A DNA stretch of 64,000 nucleotides from Augochlora pura (Eukaryota; Arthropoda; Insecta; Hymenoptera; Halictidae): positions 20,769,640 to 20,833,639 of the forward strand of contig NC_135781.1 of the NCBI RefSeq assembly GCF_028453695.1, read 5' to 3'. The notes beneath the pieces were generated by a model. The model did no database searches, was not told where the DNA came from, and was given only the letters and a program-made list of their open reading frames with translations. Of the stretch, positions 12,041 through 25,400 are shown piece by piece; the stretch's first letter is position 1; the number at the start of each line of letters is the position of its first letter. Position numbers and translations under genes: made by a program.

Positions 12041-15000
12041 AACACGTGTGAAACAAATTGTTCGTCGTTACGATTTGTAATTTCTTGCTCAAGCAGTTCT
12101 TAGATTTTGTAAAGTAACATGCATAGTTTTCGATAACTGTTGAAAAAATTATTTCTTCATTTAAGTCTTCGTTTTCGAGAAAACTAAGTCTGTAAAAAAA
12201 TACTATAGGTAATATTATTATGTCAACGGAGGGAACCCTTTGAGAATGTTGTAATAGCGCCGGTAAATGTAATGGTATGTACTAAGATCAAGAATTTAAG
12301 TATGGTCGCAAGCATTAGCGACTGCAAAATGTTTAAATGATGTAATAGAATAACAGCATTATACTAAAATTTAGGGTGCGGGAGTTAACTCCTTGATTGG
12401 AGAAATTCGGCCGGAACATTCCTCGATTCGAATTTCTCCCGAGGCGTCGTAAGGATACCGCAGAGGTGTCTCGATTTCGCAAGGATAAGGTCTCGGGCCT
12501 TACGTAAGCCAGCCGGAATGCGCGTGTAGGTGCTGGACGCACGGTGCAGACGGCGGAAGGGCGAAGAAACGGGTGCGATCCCGGGCCGTTGCATTCGTTG
12601 CAACATCGTCGACGAAACGCGACGACGAAGGCGGTGCCGGTTGGTTGCGGTTTATATGCCAGAAGAACAAGCGACCAGGCAACCGACACGGAAGGCCTTG
12701 TCCGCCGGGACTACCTAACTGCATCGTGCCCACGCGTTCCTCGACACTGTGAAAAAAACGACCATGGAAAAAGTCGTGGCAAGGTCTTGGGCTATAGCGG
12801 CTGCGCCGAGCGGCTTTCCTTGGATGCGGAAGACAAACCCGGAACCTCGAAATTGATCCCAGGAAGAAACAAATTTGGAGTCACAAAGAATTTTCGAATA
12901 ATTATTACGAAGTTGCGAATTTTTCGCAGCAGATGGACTCAATTTTTGACTTTTTTATTTTATTTTTTATTTATTGAATCAATGAACCTGTTCCCAATGT
13001 ATCACGCAGAGAATGAAGGAAGTTGAAGCAGTTTTTCAAATATGGTATTGGCTTCTTACGTGGTCTTTACGTTAATTGAAAATATTGCAATCTCCTTTAC
13101 TGCACCAAGGCATACTTGCACACTAATTGCTTGATATTTGCATACTTTAATTAAGCGAAAAATAATGCTTCTGGATTTAGGGCTTCGTATTCAAGAGAAA
13201 TGGATCTGAAAAATAATTCTATTGTATAAAAAGAACTGCGTCTGAGCATGGCTCACTGATTCTACTTCTGCTTTACGCCACGCGAACCTAACACATCTTC
13301 CAACTGATTTCCTTACCAAGGTAACACACAAATTCGTAAAGTGTTACTTGCTAAGCAGATTGTCGTAAATCATAAAATCAACTGTGTCCTGGTGAAATTT
13401 TGTAACACTATGTTTGATATTTTAATAACAAGATTAGGGAGAACGTATAAAGGAAGTAAAAATTCATCGTCTTTAATTTGAAATTGCTGTTCTATGTATA
13501 TTTTCGTGTCCTTTCGATCCAGCCGAAATTTTGCTATGCATTCACTGTTTAGAGCGTTGCGTGTAATTAGTGTCATCATATCTGGTTCACGTTTTATATT
13601 CTGTGTTTGAGACATTTTACTTAATGAAGGATGTTGTTTAATATTTAAGGGAAATGATCCAAGAAACGCGACTAGATTCGTCGTGAGATCGATGACACGA
13701 ATCTACGGTTCCCTTTGATCTAGAAATTCCATGCAGAGAAAGGGAGAAGCCCGACGTGCTCGCTGCACGCTTGCGCCGTCTGTATCCTGCCGACGCAGCC
13801 TGAAAACGAAATAGCCGTGTCAAGGTCTTGGCGACCGGACTCGCGGAGTGCATCGCAAACAAACAAGCCGCGTCCTTCTCTAGCCCCCGTCCTCCGGAAT
13901 TCTTCCTTTGAAGGACGGGTTGTTTTCCCAGAGACGAAAATCGACGTTTTCTATTTTTGCCGGCAGAAGGGCGGTCGAAGGAAGAGCGAGATAAATCCTC
14001 GCGGACACAGTTCCAGCGCCTTTTCAGAAGTTATCTGTGTCGTTCTCGTTTCCCGTTTGTCCGGTCGTCGACTTAAACGCCGCCGCCCGCGTTCCAGACT
14101 CGCTTCCGCTTTGAAACTCGAACCGGAAGCGCCTGCCTGGACGATCGATAGTCGTTCGAGACGATAACATTGAGCGGCACTCGAGGAAAATGCGTCCGGC
14201 CAGCAGAATCAGAAATAATATGGAAAAATACGGGAAAAAATGCAAAAAATGCGAAAACGCTGCGCCAGACCTTGAAAGTCACGCGGTTCTCCATACGGTC
14301 ATTGTCGAATTTATCTGACACGGATCTCCGAGCACTCCCTCCGATATGAATATTCTGATTGTTCCAAGAGATTTGTTGCTCGTCCGCCAATCAGCGTTCG
14401 AACGAAATTACCGTCGGTATCAGCGCCTCGGTTGCCCCAATCGCTCGCTGCAATTACATTAGACCGACATGACAGCTTTTTGCGCGAGTGTGTGCACGCG
14501 AGTAGACGCGTCGAGGGCCCTGGCCGGTCAGCAGGGAGAGACCGAGAGGAGAACACGCGGCCAGCGTAAAAGAGGAAGACGCGGAGTAAAGGTCGTAAAA
14601 GAGGCGCACCGTAGAATGGCATAATTGCGGCTTTAGCGTACCTTAAAGCGCACGCTCGCGGCGCATCGGCCGAGGGACCAACTTTTTCAAGCATTCACCT
14701 TCCACGCTCGCGCTTCTTTTTCCTTTTCTATATCCGGTATTCTTGATCGAGCACTTTTCGAGGCGTCCATCGGTGCAACCGATCTCCGAACGCTTCGAAC
14801 GCCCTGCAGCTCCAAAATATGTAATTCGAGGCTATTGAAATTATTCAGTCATGGGTAGAATAATTTTAATACAATTTATAATTGCTCGTAAATTCTGTCC
14901 TTTGTCACCAAGGAAGATACATCATAGAGATATCAACGCAAAGTCGCTGAACGCTCAAAGACAGAGATTCGTCACCGATCATTAGTCAACTTATCCCTTG

Positions 15001-17666
15001 AACCTATGATTATATAAAACGTAACAATCGTGACAATAATTTGAACACGTAAAAACATCATGCAATATACAATCACAAGTAGTATAAAAATAATGCGAAA
15101 ACTAGATATTTCTTCTGCTATACTTTCTCATTTTGATTAACACAAAAAGGATTAATTTTGAGGGCGCATCGAATGAACGTTTATAACTATACTGCGAATT
15201 TGTATGCAAAATACGTCTGCAGTACTTCGAAGAACCTACATATTTTTTTTTTCAATTATTTTAGCGAGCTGGTATTACTGTTTCGTATTCGATCTACTGG
15301 CTTTTGTTATAGATGCATGAAATCCGCAGCCCATTATATAACCAATAAATCTCGGATTGCAACGTGGAGCGATTTCTCGGGGTACGCCAATCGCAAACGG
15401 CTTCACCGCCACGTGTCTCCTGCAGCGAGCCGATCGCGATGACACAGTTGCGCCGAACTATTCGATGACGTTGTTGTCGCGGATGCACGTCCGCGATAAT
15501 AGAACGACGATTGCCACGGGACGTAATTAACCTTTCCTACTCGCGGAGAAGCGGCTCGGACACGAGAATCGATAAGCTCTCGCGAGTATCTGCGGCCATG
15601 TCGTTCACGATTATCTTCGAATGCGAAATTTAATGGCGGAATTTGAATAGCTCGTTAAGCGGGTCTCGGGAGGGGTGGAGCGGCAATGCGATTCAGATCG
15701 CGTCTTTGATCGGACGGGAGAAAAGAGTCGCTGGCATGGTTCGGTAGTAATGAGCGTTTTTCCAGGTCCGCTGTTTGCAAACGGTAAACACTGTTCAAGA
15801 GCTATTATTCGTCTTTCTCTTCCGACCATTCGGAGAATTTAGTAAGCGGAGAACAATAATCGCGACCGTGAGCACGAAAGGGCCACGGCCAAGTTACTAT
15901 CTTTTTGAAAAGAGGATTGTATCAACGGCGGACGAAGCGGTAGCAATTCACCGTTTGATCGTGCCGTCAGACTGTCCGTCGAAATTATCGGGTCCCGCTT
16001 CAGATGAATTTTTGATTCGATAACGATTCTCATCGTCGATATCATTACTTTTCTCCTTACCCGGACGGGATTTCCAGTCCCGGCAGAGATAGCGTCCCCG
16101 TCGAGTCAATCACGGAGGAAAACTATTTTTCCTCTCTGTTTGACTCCCCCGGCCCCGTCTCGCCCCACGTTCCTCCGTCCCGTGGCAATTGTTCGAGGCA
16201 ATTTACCTGGCGAAATCCATCAGCGGGGCTTTTATTAACGCGACAATCGTAGGCCGCGAACGGTATTGCCGGATATTGATTTCGAATTAGTAAGATCGCC
16301 GGGTGGCTCGGCGAGGGGGAGGGGGTAATAGAGACCGGTGAATAGAAATCGACGGTGGAAGAATGAGACTATAATAGAATCACTGTCCCATTGTGCAGCG
16401 AAACGGGGTCCATGGGACCTCGTCGCTCCGAGGCGGCGGCGTTCTCCGACGATCATCGATAAATTTCCACCGCATCATCCGCCACTTTTTACCGTCCTCC
16501 GTTGCTGCCATAACATTAACGCAGGTGCTCCTTTGCATGCAACTTCGTTCCCATCGAGCAAAAAGACCAGCGGAAGGTAGCTGCGACGAGAGAAGCGTGC
16601 AGAGACGCGAACTACACCAGAGCATGAATGACGAGCGAGAAAGATCAATGAATCAATCGGACCGAAGATTTCAATGATACGCGAAACCTAGCGAAACATC
16701 AGAGAAATCAGCAAGAAAGTTAAACACTGAAAAATGTGAACACTGTTTCTCTCTGTTTTATGAACATTTTTCGTTGAAATTTCCATATTTACCATTTTTC
16801 ATTTTCCTTTGTTTGCAAACAAAAATACAATTTAATCTGTAAAATACGTCCAAAGCGCTCTGCAAATGTTTACGATAAATGCGTGAACGTAACGATTTTC
16901 GGCGTACCGACAAACAAAATTTGAATACTGTTTGGAAACGCTCACGCATTAAATCATTTCGAAGAAGAATACGGATGAAGTTGCTTCTCGGTCGTTAATT
17001 TTGAAATGAAGATAGCGATGGGGTAATTTGGGAACAATTTCGGTGTTTACTTCGAATAAAATTTGGCGAAGCAGGTAGTCAAGCTGTACGCGCGAGCGAT
17101 CTAAATATATTAATACGGCGTATTAAGTACCGATAAAGAATAAGTGAGGTTGCACTTTCGGATGTGGCTTAATGAGCTCGATACCACCACTAACGCATCA
17201 ATGTCGTCCGGTTAATCGTTTCCATTATCTCTGCATCGTGCCGGCCAAGCACGGCGCGGCGTTCAGCTCGGGTTGCAAGAAGTTCTGAATCACGCGGCGA
17301 AGTAAGGCTCCGCCAACAAAATTGCACAGGCCGGGTTGAATTAGTGCTTGTAATAAACGATGAAACACCATTACGCTCGTATAATTTCGCTGCGCCGATA
17401 CACGGAACCGTTTAGCCGATGATAGAGCAGGTGGCCGTGGACTGGCGGCATAACGAGAAGCCTCGCGGAGCGAAGACAGGTTTTTCGGGTTGCATAAAAC
17501 ACCGTTGAACGCACGGGTCCTACCCAAAATTGCTCGAGCCTGGATTTCTCGATCGTCCAGCTGGCAGCTTGCTAGATAGTGGCAAGAGGCTCGAGGGTTA
17601 AAAAGCAACGAATCAACATTAATCTTCCCCCACCACACCGGGATCAATTGGTTTACACAGAACAGG
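12041..17666. other. Non-coding DNA, no supported gene
   Basis: Valleys at about 12050-12340, 12890-13640, 14820-15300 and 16700-17000; GC-rich islands at 12400-12850, 13700-14800, 15350-16650 and 17160-17660. Open frames of up to 160 codons lie in the islands and overlap on both strands. None has both a good acceptor and a donor. A GCTCGAGGGTTAA at 17590-17602 resembles a TTAA-element end, but no partner was found. Confidence 0.5.
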
Positions 17667-17700
17667 GGATGGAAGTGCATAAACACGTCTAATTATTGCA
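17667..17700 (+). promoter_or_regulatory. Possible homeodomain/POU-type motif block, copy 1
   Basis: The sequence GGAAGTGCATAAACACGTCT is followed directly by AATTATT. TGCATAAA is octamer-like and TAATTA is the core homeodomain site. Nearly the same arrangement recurs at 18924-18954. That this is a regulatory element is inference; motif and spacing are seen directly. Confidence 0.3.
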
Positions 17701-18425
17701 CGGTTGCAATGAAATTGAGCGGCCCCTGTGATAAATTAGCCGCTGCGCGGCCGTTAATGGAACACTTTCGCCGGCGGGTTGCCTCTTGCAGCTTATTGGG
17801 TCGCGACGTGGGAGGGCCGCGGCAAAACGGTGGTGGACATATCGCTGTTAAACGCCGCGAGACAGTTTCGAATTAAACGTTTCACAGTTTAGCAGTCCGG
17901 GCCCCTGGGCTGGAGGATCAGGTACCAACCTGTTTGGCACGAGTGAGACTAAACACGACGCTGGTCGGTCAACCTGAAAAATTCGACGTACAATTACTTC
18001 CTTTAGTGACATTTTTTATCGTTGCTCCGGAGTAAAATCTTGCACCGCTGGAAACTGATCGTAGAAATTGGGTTTGCAATTTGATGTTGAGGAGAAACTC
18101 CGACAGAGGATGATTGTTTGTCGTATCATCAGCGAGATTCTGTTCAGACCGTTCTTTTTTGCGTACGATCTGTTGCAATTCACCGACTATGTGCTCGCGG
18201 GAGCCATTTCCCGGGGTCTGCACTTTATTGCACGCCCACTGGTTACGAGGATCCACTATAAGAATCCCAGGAACGGACCATGGCAGTCAGTCCGGAAAAA
18301 CAGCCGCCAGGATACATTCATTTTCCATTCAAGTCATTTACCTTAATGGAACTTTATTGTTTTCGTCCGCCAATTGAAATCCATGAAACGAAACTTGGTC
18401 ATTAAATTTGATCCCATTCGCATTG
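17701..18425. other. GC-rich non-coding DNA
   Basis: A 92-codon plus frame (18068-18346) reads as an alternating hydrophobic/charged peptide, but an in-frame TAG lies just upstream at 18062. No consensus acceptor or donor bounds it, and a 95-codon minus frame covers the same DNA. Not called. Confidence 0.5.
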
Positions 18426-18465
18426 TTAACCCTATGAGGATGAATGCCGGCATATTGATGACATC
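18426..18465 (+). repeat. TTAA-element end (CCCTATGAGGATGAATG type)
   Basis: TTAA followed by CCCTATGAGGATGAATG and then GCATATTGATGA. The arrangement recurs at 30556-30592 (AAGGACGAATG....CGCATTGACGA), so this is a dispersed repeat. No inverted partner was found within 400 bases, so it is probably a truncated copy. Confidence 0.5.
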
Positions 18466-18923
18466 ACTGTAATACATCTCCTTCCAGATATTGTAAGCGT
18501 GTAGTTTGACTGCGTATATAACGGAAGATCGAGATATATTGTTTATTTTCCCACGATTAAAGTCTCTGACACATAACCTAATTCTATGAACAAAATATAC
18601 GCAGTACTTTAAAAAGTCCTCGTCCTCGAAGCATTCCGCAAAAATGGAACGATTGCATTTTCTCGCGGGATAAGTTATACGTTGCCGAAGGTTTTTTATG
18701 CAAATTACCATCGTAACAGTTGCATTGGAAATAAACACATTTTATTTATCAAACTATATTACACGAACATGATTGATAAGGGATGATTTTAAATTGCATT
18801 AAAAGGAGATCGCTCCATTGTCACAGAGTATAATGGATTACTGATAAACAAGTCGCGTTTGCAGCAGCAATTTCTCTTGCCATCGGAGACGGCCGCGCAA
18901 GTTGTCGCGGGTTAGCGACGAGG

Positions 18924-18954
18924 GTGGAATTGCATAAAGGTGTCTAATTATTAG
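18924..18954 (+). promoter_or_regulatory. Possible homeodomain/POU-type motif block, copy 2
   Basis: The sequence GGAATTGCATAAAGGTGTCT is followed by AATTATTAG, matching copy 1 at 17671-17697 at most positions, including the spacing between TGCATAAA and TAATTA. A repeat of a composite site 1.25 kb away suggests either a duplicated regulatory module or a small dispersed repeat. Confidence 0.3.
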
Positions 18955-19425
18955 TTCGTGCGAAGGCGCGGCGCCAGATCGAATCAGCGTGCATGCAGAA
19001 CCGCCATAATGTCTCCGACGTGTTCCCAGCCGCGAGCAGCACGTCGTCCTACCCCGTTTTTCCAGTCTAATCGCGACCGGCTAATTCTCTCCGGCGCAAC
19101 CAACGAAAGGATTTCCTTCCCGCTTCGATTACGTTCCTATCCCAAGTTTTTACTGGTGTTCCGGTTCTCACATTCTATGGGAAGGCGGCGCGCTTTAACG
19201 GCAAGATTTTTACGAGTGTTTCTCGCGTGTCGCTCGGCCCGAAACTATCGGGCGGCCCTCCGCTCGTTTGCCTCTATCGGAAATTCGAGATTGTCGTCAA
19301 ACACGTCGAGGGCACTCGATCGTTTCCGTCTGGCAGTTTTACGAGCCCGTTTAAGGCTACACGCGACCTCGGCTACGTTCGACGATTTCGGTGCCACGGT
19401 TTTCTGATTTACGCTGCGCTTTCCA

Positions 19426-19452
19426 CCGCGCCGCGCCGCGCCGCGCCGCGCG
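19426..19452. repeat. (CCGCG)5 pentanucleotide array
   Basis: Five CCGCG units in the GC-rich island. It causes the Ala/Arg/Pro-rich run in the plus frame 19227-19814. Confidence 0.9.
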
Positions 19453-20543
19453 GCGTGGTCCGGTGCGCCACTCGTCGCGGTGCGGAAGGAGATGATAAAT
19501 CGGCGGTGTATACTCTTAAGAGGTCACGACCCTCGTTCAGAATCCGTTTGATCGTTGGAACGACGTTAAACGTCCCGACGGTTAAGCTGCTGTTTGGCGA
19601 CGGCCGTAACTTGCTTGATTATCGTAGCCCGTTCGTTAATCAGCCGGGACAGCGTTGTTTAATTGCGACCGCAGAGTTTCCCTGCTGCCGGCAAGGAGCC
19701 GCGTCCTCGGTGGTACATTCGACCGACGGAGCCTGGAAAGGGACACCGCCTAACCCAGAAACCCTCGTTCCCATCGAAAAATCTTCTTTATGCAGAAGAG
19801 CAACTTCTCCGTGAACCGTAATTTCGCTGAATTTACGTTTTAAAAGGTCCCTCTTTTCGGCACGACCGTCCATAAGCGGCGCAGAAAATAGACTTTTCAA
19901 AGTCCGTAAAGAATCCACCGGCCGTGTATTTATTACCGCGCTGCGCCGCAAGATTGCATCGGCGACTTTCCCACGAGCGACCGGCGTTAAAAAAAATCCG
20001 CCGTCCTCGTTACCGCGCCGGAGCGCCCTATCGCCGGGTTAAAAACTCGCGATCAAGAAACTCCATCTCGTTAAGTAGCTCCGTCGCGTTCAAATCGCAT
20101 TACCTCGATCCTCTTTCGCGATCGCGCCTCGCCGGGAACGTCGCTGCTCTGCGGCTGATCCCGCGGCCACTTCCGGTCACGCGGATCGCGAAAAAACCCC
20201 GAGTCGGGCGGTTTGATAAGAAACGCGGCCTTACGCATCGCAATTATCCCCCTCGATCGAGAAACACCCGGCGAAATCACGATCCTTTCTCGCGAAACCA
20301 AAGCTATCAGACTATTTAGCTATCGAGCTCTTTTTCATTAAAGTATCTCGGATCTTCCAATCTGGGCAGGTTCATTTTCTACATGTGTCTTTAAACGCGC
20401 TTCTCTATCTTCTCAGATTTAATTGAATTTTCCTGCCTTTCTGGTTTTCTCATATTATCTAATCTTCGAGAAATGCGCACCTGCGGGCACCCTGCGCTGA
20501 TCATCCGGTAGATACGACTGATTGCGATGAGATGTTGCTGCGT

Positions 20544-20575
20544 TTAACGCTTTCACTACCGCGGTAACAAATTCA
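20544..20575 (+). repeat. TTAA-element end (CGCTTTCACTACCGCGG type)
   Basis: TTAA followed by CGCTTTCACTACCGCGG then TAACAAATT. Read in reverse it ends AGTGAAAGCGTTAA, close to the ends GTCAAAGTGTTAA at 39208-39220 and 54920-54932. It is one end of the same family; a partner end is not clear. Confidence 0.4.
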
Positions 20576-22411
20576 GAAATTTTATCAATTTAGAGCATTT
20601 TATTGAATGAAATTAAGGTTCGAGAATTATGTCGCATAATATCGATTAATTTTCCAACGTCCTTTCGTTTTGCGGATCCTAATAATGTTGGCGAGATATA
20701 ATAGATTTGCGTGAAGCAAATTATTCCATCAAATTATATTGTTACTGAACTAGCTAACTAGACTGTTTTATTAACAGGTTACATATGAATGAAGCGACGA
20801 TATGCAACAGGATATGAAACAGACAATTAAACTAATGCAGTCGTTAAATTGTGGAAACTCTTAACAAGTATGGACGTGTCTGAATATATCATAGAAATTA
20901 AGACGTAAATTTCTGATGTATCTTATAATTTAAATCAAAGTTGATAGAATTACGATAAAAATATGAAAATTAAGATATCTAACAATTACTAATATGGGAA
21001 CAGATTAATGAAGCAAATTCAGTGTATATGGTATTAACTCGTAAAGGCAGATGCTTCCGCTGATAGCAGCACTGAAGTTTATGAGTGAAGTTCAGAAATG
21101 CTTTGCCCCATGTAATGGAACGTATAAAGATCTTAGATTCAGTATCTAGAAGTATCAGTACTTCTCTGACACTCTTGATCAAGATCAACGAAAAGGCTTA
21201 CACGTTTTCACTATTCCATTAAATTTTCATTGCTTATTTAATAATGGTTTCTATTGCAATTCTCTTTTCATTAAGTTTGCACTTTTCTAAAAGATATTTC
21301 ACGTCCTTCGCATTCATGCTAATATAAGTGCTGTATGCAATTTGTCTCGCTGAAAACTGTTATTGTTGAATATTTATACCACTGTTCTATAGATTTGTTT
21401 CTATATAACATAATGAACTCTGAAATATATAATTAATACGGATAACGAATAATAAAATAACAAAGTGCGAGCATGTACCTAATGGGAAACGCCCTTCCCC
21501 TACCATTTGCAATGCCCGTTCCAAATTGGAGAAACTTGATACAACGCACCGATGCCAACTGTTCTATAAATCAGAACAATGAAACATTTAAAGCTGACAA
21601 TACGGAACATTTTTGTTACAACTGATTTTTACGTCACAATATTTGTGTGAGTGAATTTGTAAAACTTAATGTTCAGAAATGTGGATAGAACTTTTACATC
21701 CATCTTGAAATGCTCCATCTATTTTCATCGTATCACTTGTGCTACTGTTTCAAGTAAGAGTCACAATTGGCCAGTGTATGATAATAGATAATTTACTCTA
21801 TAATCTGCTATCTTTTCGTCGAGGAGTGTATGATAGCAAACACGAGTTTTCGTATCCGCGGCGACTCGTGCACCTTATTCGTAGGTGCGAACCGAGTAGC
21901 TCCGAACGTATCCCGAGACATCGGACTTGTTCGAATGGTGATCGTTGCGCCATAAATGGTGGTCGGACCGAGTGGCCGGTGTGTTCCACACGGTAGGCCC
22001 CCGGGGGCAGATATTAGACGGGGTTCCCGCGATTCGCGAAGTTTCAAGCGCGCGTTCGTGCGCGACACGGGAAACGAGCGGCCATGCTTCACGGCGCATT
22101 GTTCGCTCGCGGTGAAGGATCACGCGGGGGCCCCCTTTGTATTCCGACGAGGCACCCGGAGCATAACTTTTCTCGGAGAGGCTTCGCACTTGTAACGTCG
22201 AGCCCCGCGACGAAACACCGTGTCCCGACGAACAACTTTCCGCCGCTTCGGCCCACAAGACTCCCAAAGCGGCGTTACGGTACGCGGCCGAGACAATGGC
22301 ACTCGGAAGGGTTTGTATCCCAGACGTAACATCTGTTAGACGGGATTCCGGGCCCGCGGACACTCTGCCGTGATTAATCGCCGCGGGAAGGATCAATTGA
22401 GCGTAACAGAT
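20576..22411. other. Long AT-rich valley then GC-rich island
   Basis: 20580-21800 is AT-rich with frequent stops. 21830-22400 is GC-rich with fully overlapping frames on both strands, including a 173-codon minus frame at 21875-22396. No supported exon. Confidence 0.5.
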
Positions 22412-22472
22412 CGAGCCGGGCCGGGCCGGGCCGGCTGGGCCGAGCCGAGCCGAGCCGAGCCGAGCCGAGCCT
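22412..22472. repeat. Compound pentanucleotide array, CCGGG then CCGAG
   Basis: About four CCGGG units pass into about six CCGAG units, 60 bases in all. The two blocks differ by a single transition, so one array probably arose from the other by mutation and spread. Confidence 0.95.
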
Positions 22473-25400
22473 GGCGTTAATTAGAGTGCATTTATTAAAT
22501 CAATCGGGTTGCTCGTTATTTATTAACGATCCTGTTACGCGCGCAATTCACGCCGCTGCGTCCGATTTCATCGATAACGCTGCTACAACCGCGAACACCG
22601 TCCGCTTCCTCCGAGCGGGCCGCGCGAAACGAAAACAAGAATCGAGACGCAAATTATGGGAATATAGATAGCATCGCGCCTTTGCCTGGAACCAGTGTAA
22701 CTAGCTCAGCGGGCACTCCTCGCGTCCATTTATGACGTTTTTCCGTGGACAGTCCGATAACGAAACTGCTGGAACGGTTCCGCTAGATTCCAGAGTTTAG
22801 ATAGAAGACCAGGCGACTGAATTTATGAAAGGATGATATTATTTCCTAACAAGAAAATTAGATAATACGAGGCTGGCAGGTGCAGGAATTACTGGTGTCT
22901 GGCTTGATGTACGAGTTTCAGGAAATATTCGCGGAATAGAATTTTTCTCTTTTCTCCATCCGGTGTGCTATACTTAGAACCTGCTGCGTGGATGATTAAC
23001 ACAATGCAGCTCGATGATCCGTTGCAATGACCGCACGAAATTTATGACGATTATTCATCGGGAGGGAATTAATTGCGAAGAGGAAGACTATCGTCTACGA
23101 GCGCATGGGTGAACGGTATACCCGCTGGGTCGGTACAGAGTTTATGGCAATCGGGGATGAGATATCTTAAACCGTAAGAAACGGGGGGACGAGAAAGTTC
23201 CGGCGCGTAGCTGCCGGTGACGTCAATGTATCGCGCTTAAAACTCGCGCGACGGAAAACACATCGTCGAAGGAAGAGTTAAAGACGGCGAGAAGGAGAAG
23301 GACGGGGAGGACAACGGGAAAGGAGACGGAGAAAGCTGTGCGGAGGCGTGTCCGCGTGTAAAGTCCGCCGAGAGGAGACTTCTGGCGTGGGCTAGGCGAA
23401 CGAGCAGCCTTTGCCGCATAATGGATGACTTCCTAACGACACTTTAAGATAGTTCTCACTCCTCGTCGCTCTGTGTTTTTCTTCCATAGCGAAATACTCC
23501 GCTCTGGCCTCGCTGTGTACCCCGCGGATCCCAAACGGGGACGAAGAAAGCGAGGAATAATAGATTTTTTGCCGATTACGTCACTCGCTTTGCCGGCTTC
23601 TTTCGCGAGTGCTCGGGGACTTTGCTTCCTTTAGAAATGCTGTTTAGCAAATTCTTTTATAAAATCGCGTCACTTTTCCGAACTTGCCTTCCTCTATTTC
23701 AGAAGCAACGCAACGCCGTCTAATCTTTTCGTCTCGGACGAGAACGTTACGAGGTGGATGCTATTTCCGAACGTGCCAATTTGCTTCTGAATATGTAGTT
23801 CATATTCTCCATCGTCGCGGTAGAACGTTTTCCCCATTATTAAGCGAGCGTGTTATTAAGGGGTTCTTGTAATAGTTTGTTCAATACGTACAAAAAGACT
23901 ACTCATTTTTTATTATACTATATAAAAACATTCGTAGGAGAGAGACGTAGCGTAACAACATGTATTGTTAATTCTTTTGCTTTCCACGTACCACGACGTG
24001 AAAACGAGAAGATATAACCCCGTCATAAAGCTGAAATGTTAACAGTTTACATCTATGAATCCCCACGAGAGAGGTGCTAATCAAACAGTGCACAATGTTT
24101 CCCTATATTTAATATACAATATTATAATATTTTTATATCGCTGATGAATTCTAATAAAAGAAAATAGCAGTTTTGATTTCCAAATCGAGACGACGTTGCT
24201 CGCGACTGTCCAAAAGGCGTGCTTTCCTATCAGGAAACGAGCCGGTTAAAAAATTTGGCAAACAATGCCTCCAGGAAGTGTCCAACCCTCGAAGAATCCA
24301 ACAGGATGAAGAATGGCCTCGCCGGCGGTGGATTAACGGCCGAGAGGAGCACTCCGGAGGATAGCGAAATTTATAGAAGCGACGCTGGAACGCAGAAGAC
24401 AACGCTTTCTTTGAACTTTCACGCGCAGGTATTTTCTACTTCTCCCCCGGCGCGACGCGACGGGCAAGGGGAAAGTGAAGGAATCGCGCGAGAGGCCGAC
24501 AAGCCCGGTTAATACAGCTGCGGGACTCCTCCGGGATATTAGGAACTTTCTTTCCAATTTCACGATTTTTTTTACTTCCGACAGGGATTAGCTACATTGT
24601 TGATTACGGGAACGTGGCACGCCGCGCTTGTTCTTTTATTTAACGTTGCCGCGAATTACGATGATTCGAATGTTCAATATCCTTTCACGAGTTGCTTTTT
24701 CGAGCTACTTTGTTGCATAATTATCCCCTTGCTTTCCTTCGCAGCTATGCCGATTGGAATTTCGTGGTCGTAAATTCTTTCGTGTTTGGTAGAAAGCCAG
24801 AAAATATGTAGCGGTAATTTTCTAACGTTATTTTATCCTTTCCAAGAAGCAACTGTAACCGTTGTGTTAGCACAACAGTTCTGCTTTATTATAATTCCTT
24901 CAACGATTCATTACGTTCTGATAAATATACTATACATATATCACTGTAATTGTTCATTCTTCCAACACTACTACAATATATCAATTTATACTTTTATAAT
25001 ACTGGTTTACGCAGAAAAATATAAAGTACTGAAACTTCGACCCTCTGCACAGAAATTTCTTTCATAATACTAATTGACTTGCGCTTTATTAACATTAATA
25101 AATTCCTATACGAGAAAGAAAATTTACACTTATTGTTACAGCTATATCTAAATTATGTTCGAAATGTTTTTAACGAGCCTAACTTATTCTAGTGCAAGGA
25201 ATGAAAATTACGTACACCTTTAGTTCTACACATAAGAGTTAACTTTAAGTGTTGGAAATTGATGTTTATCGTATGCGCACATTTAATCTAATTCCGAATA
25301 CCATGCATGTATAGAGTTGGAGTATCGTGAAACGGACTAATTGTTTTGAAACCCCGTTCGTTACAGGATACGTTGATTGATATTGATATTGTATCTCATG

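Larger units (their letters stand above)
18466..20543. other. AT-rich to 18860, then a strongly GC-rich island
   Basis: A 131-codon minus frame at 18343-18738 lies in AT-rich DNA, within reach of chance for this window. From 18880 to 20330 the DNA is very CpG-rich and all long frames overlap on both strands. No splice-bounded coding segment was found. Confidence 0.5.

Noticed and set aside
17590..17605. GCTCGAGGGTTAA, considered as a right end of a TTAA element
   Set aside because: No matching left end within several hundred bases and no second copy in the window.
18068..18346. 92-codon plus frame with helix-like hydrophobic pattern
   Set aside because: Preceded by an in-frame TAG with no good acceptor, no donor at the end, and covered by an open minus frame.
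19227..19814. 195-codon plus frame
   Set aside because: Crosses a (CCGCG)n array and overlaps a second plus frame in another phase; no coding bias apparent.
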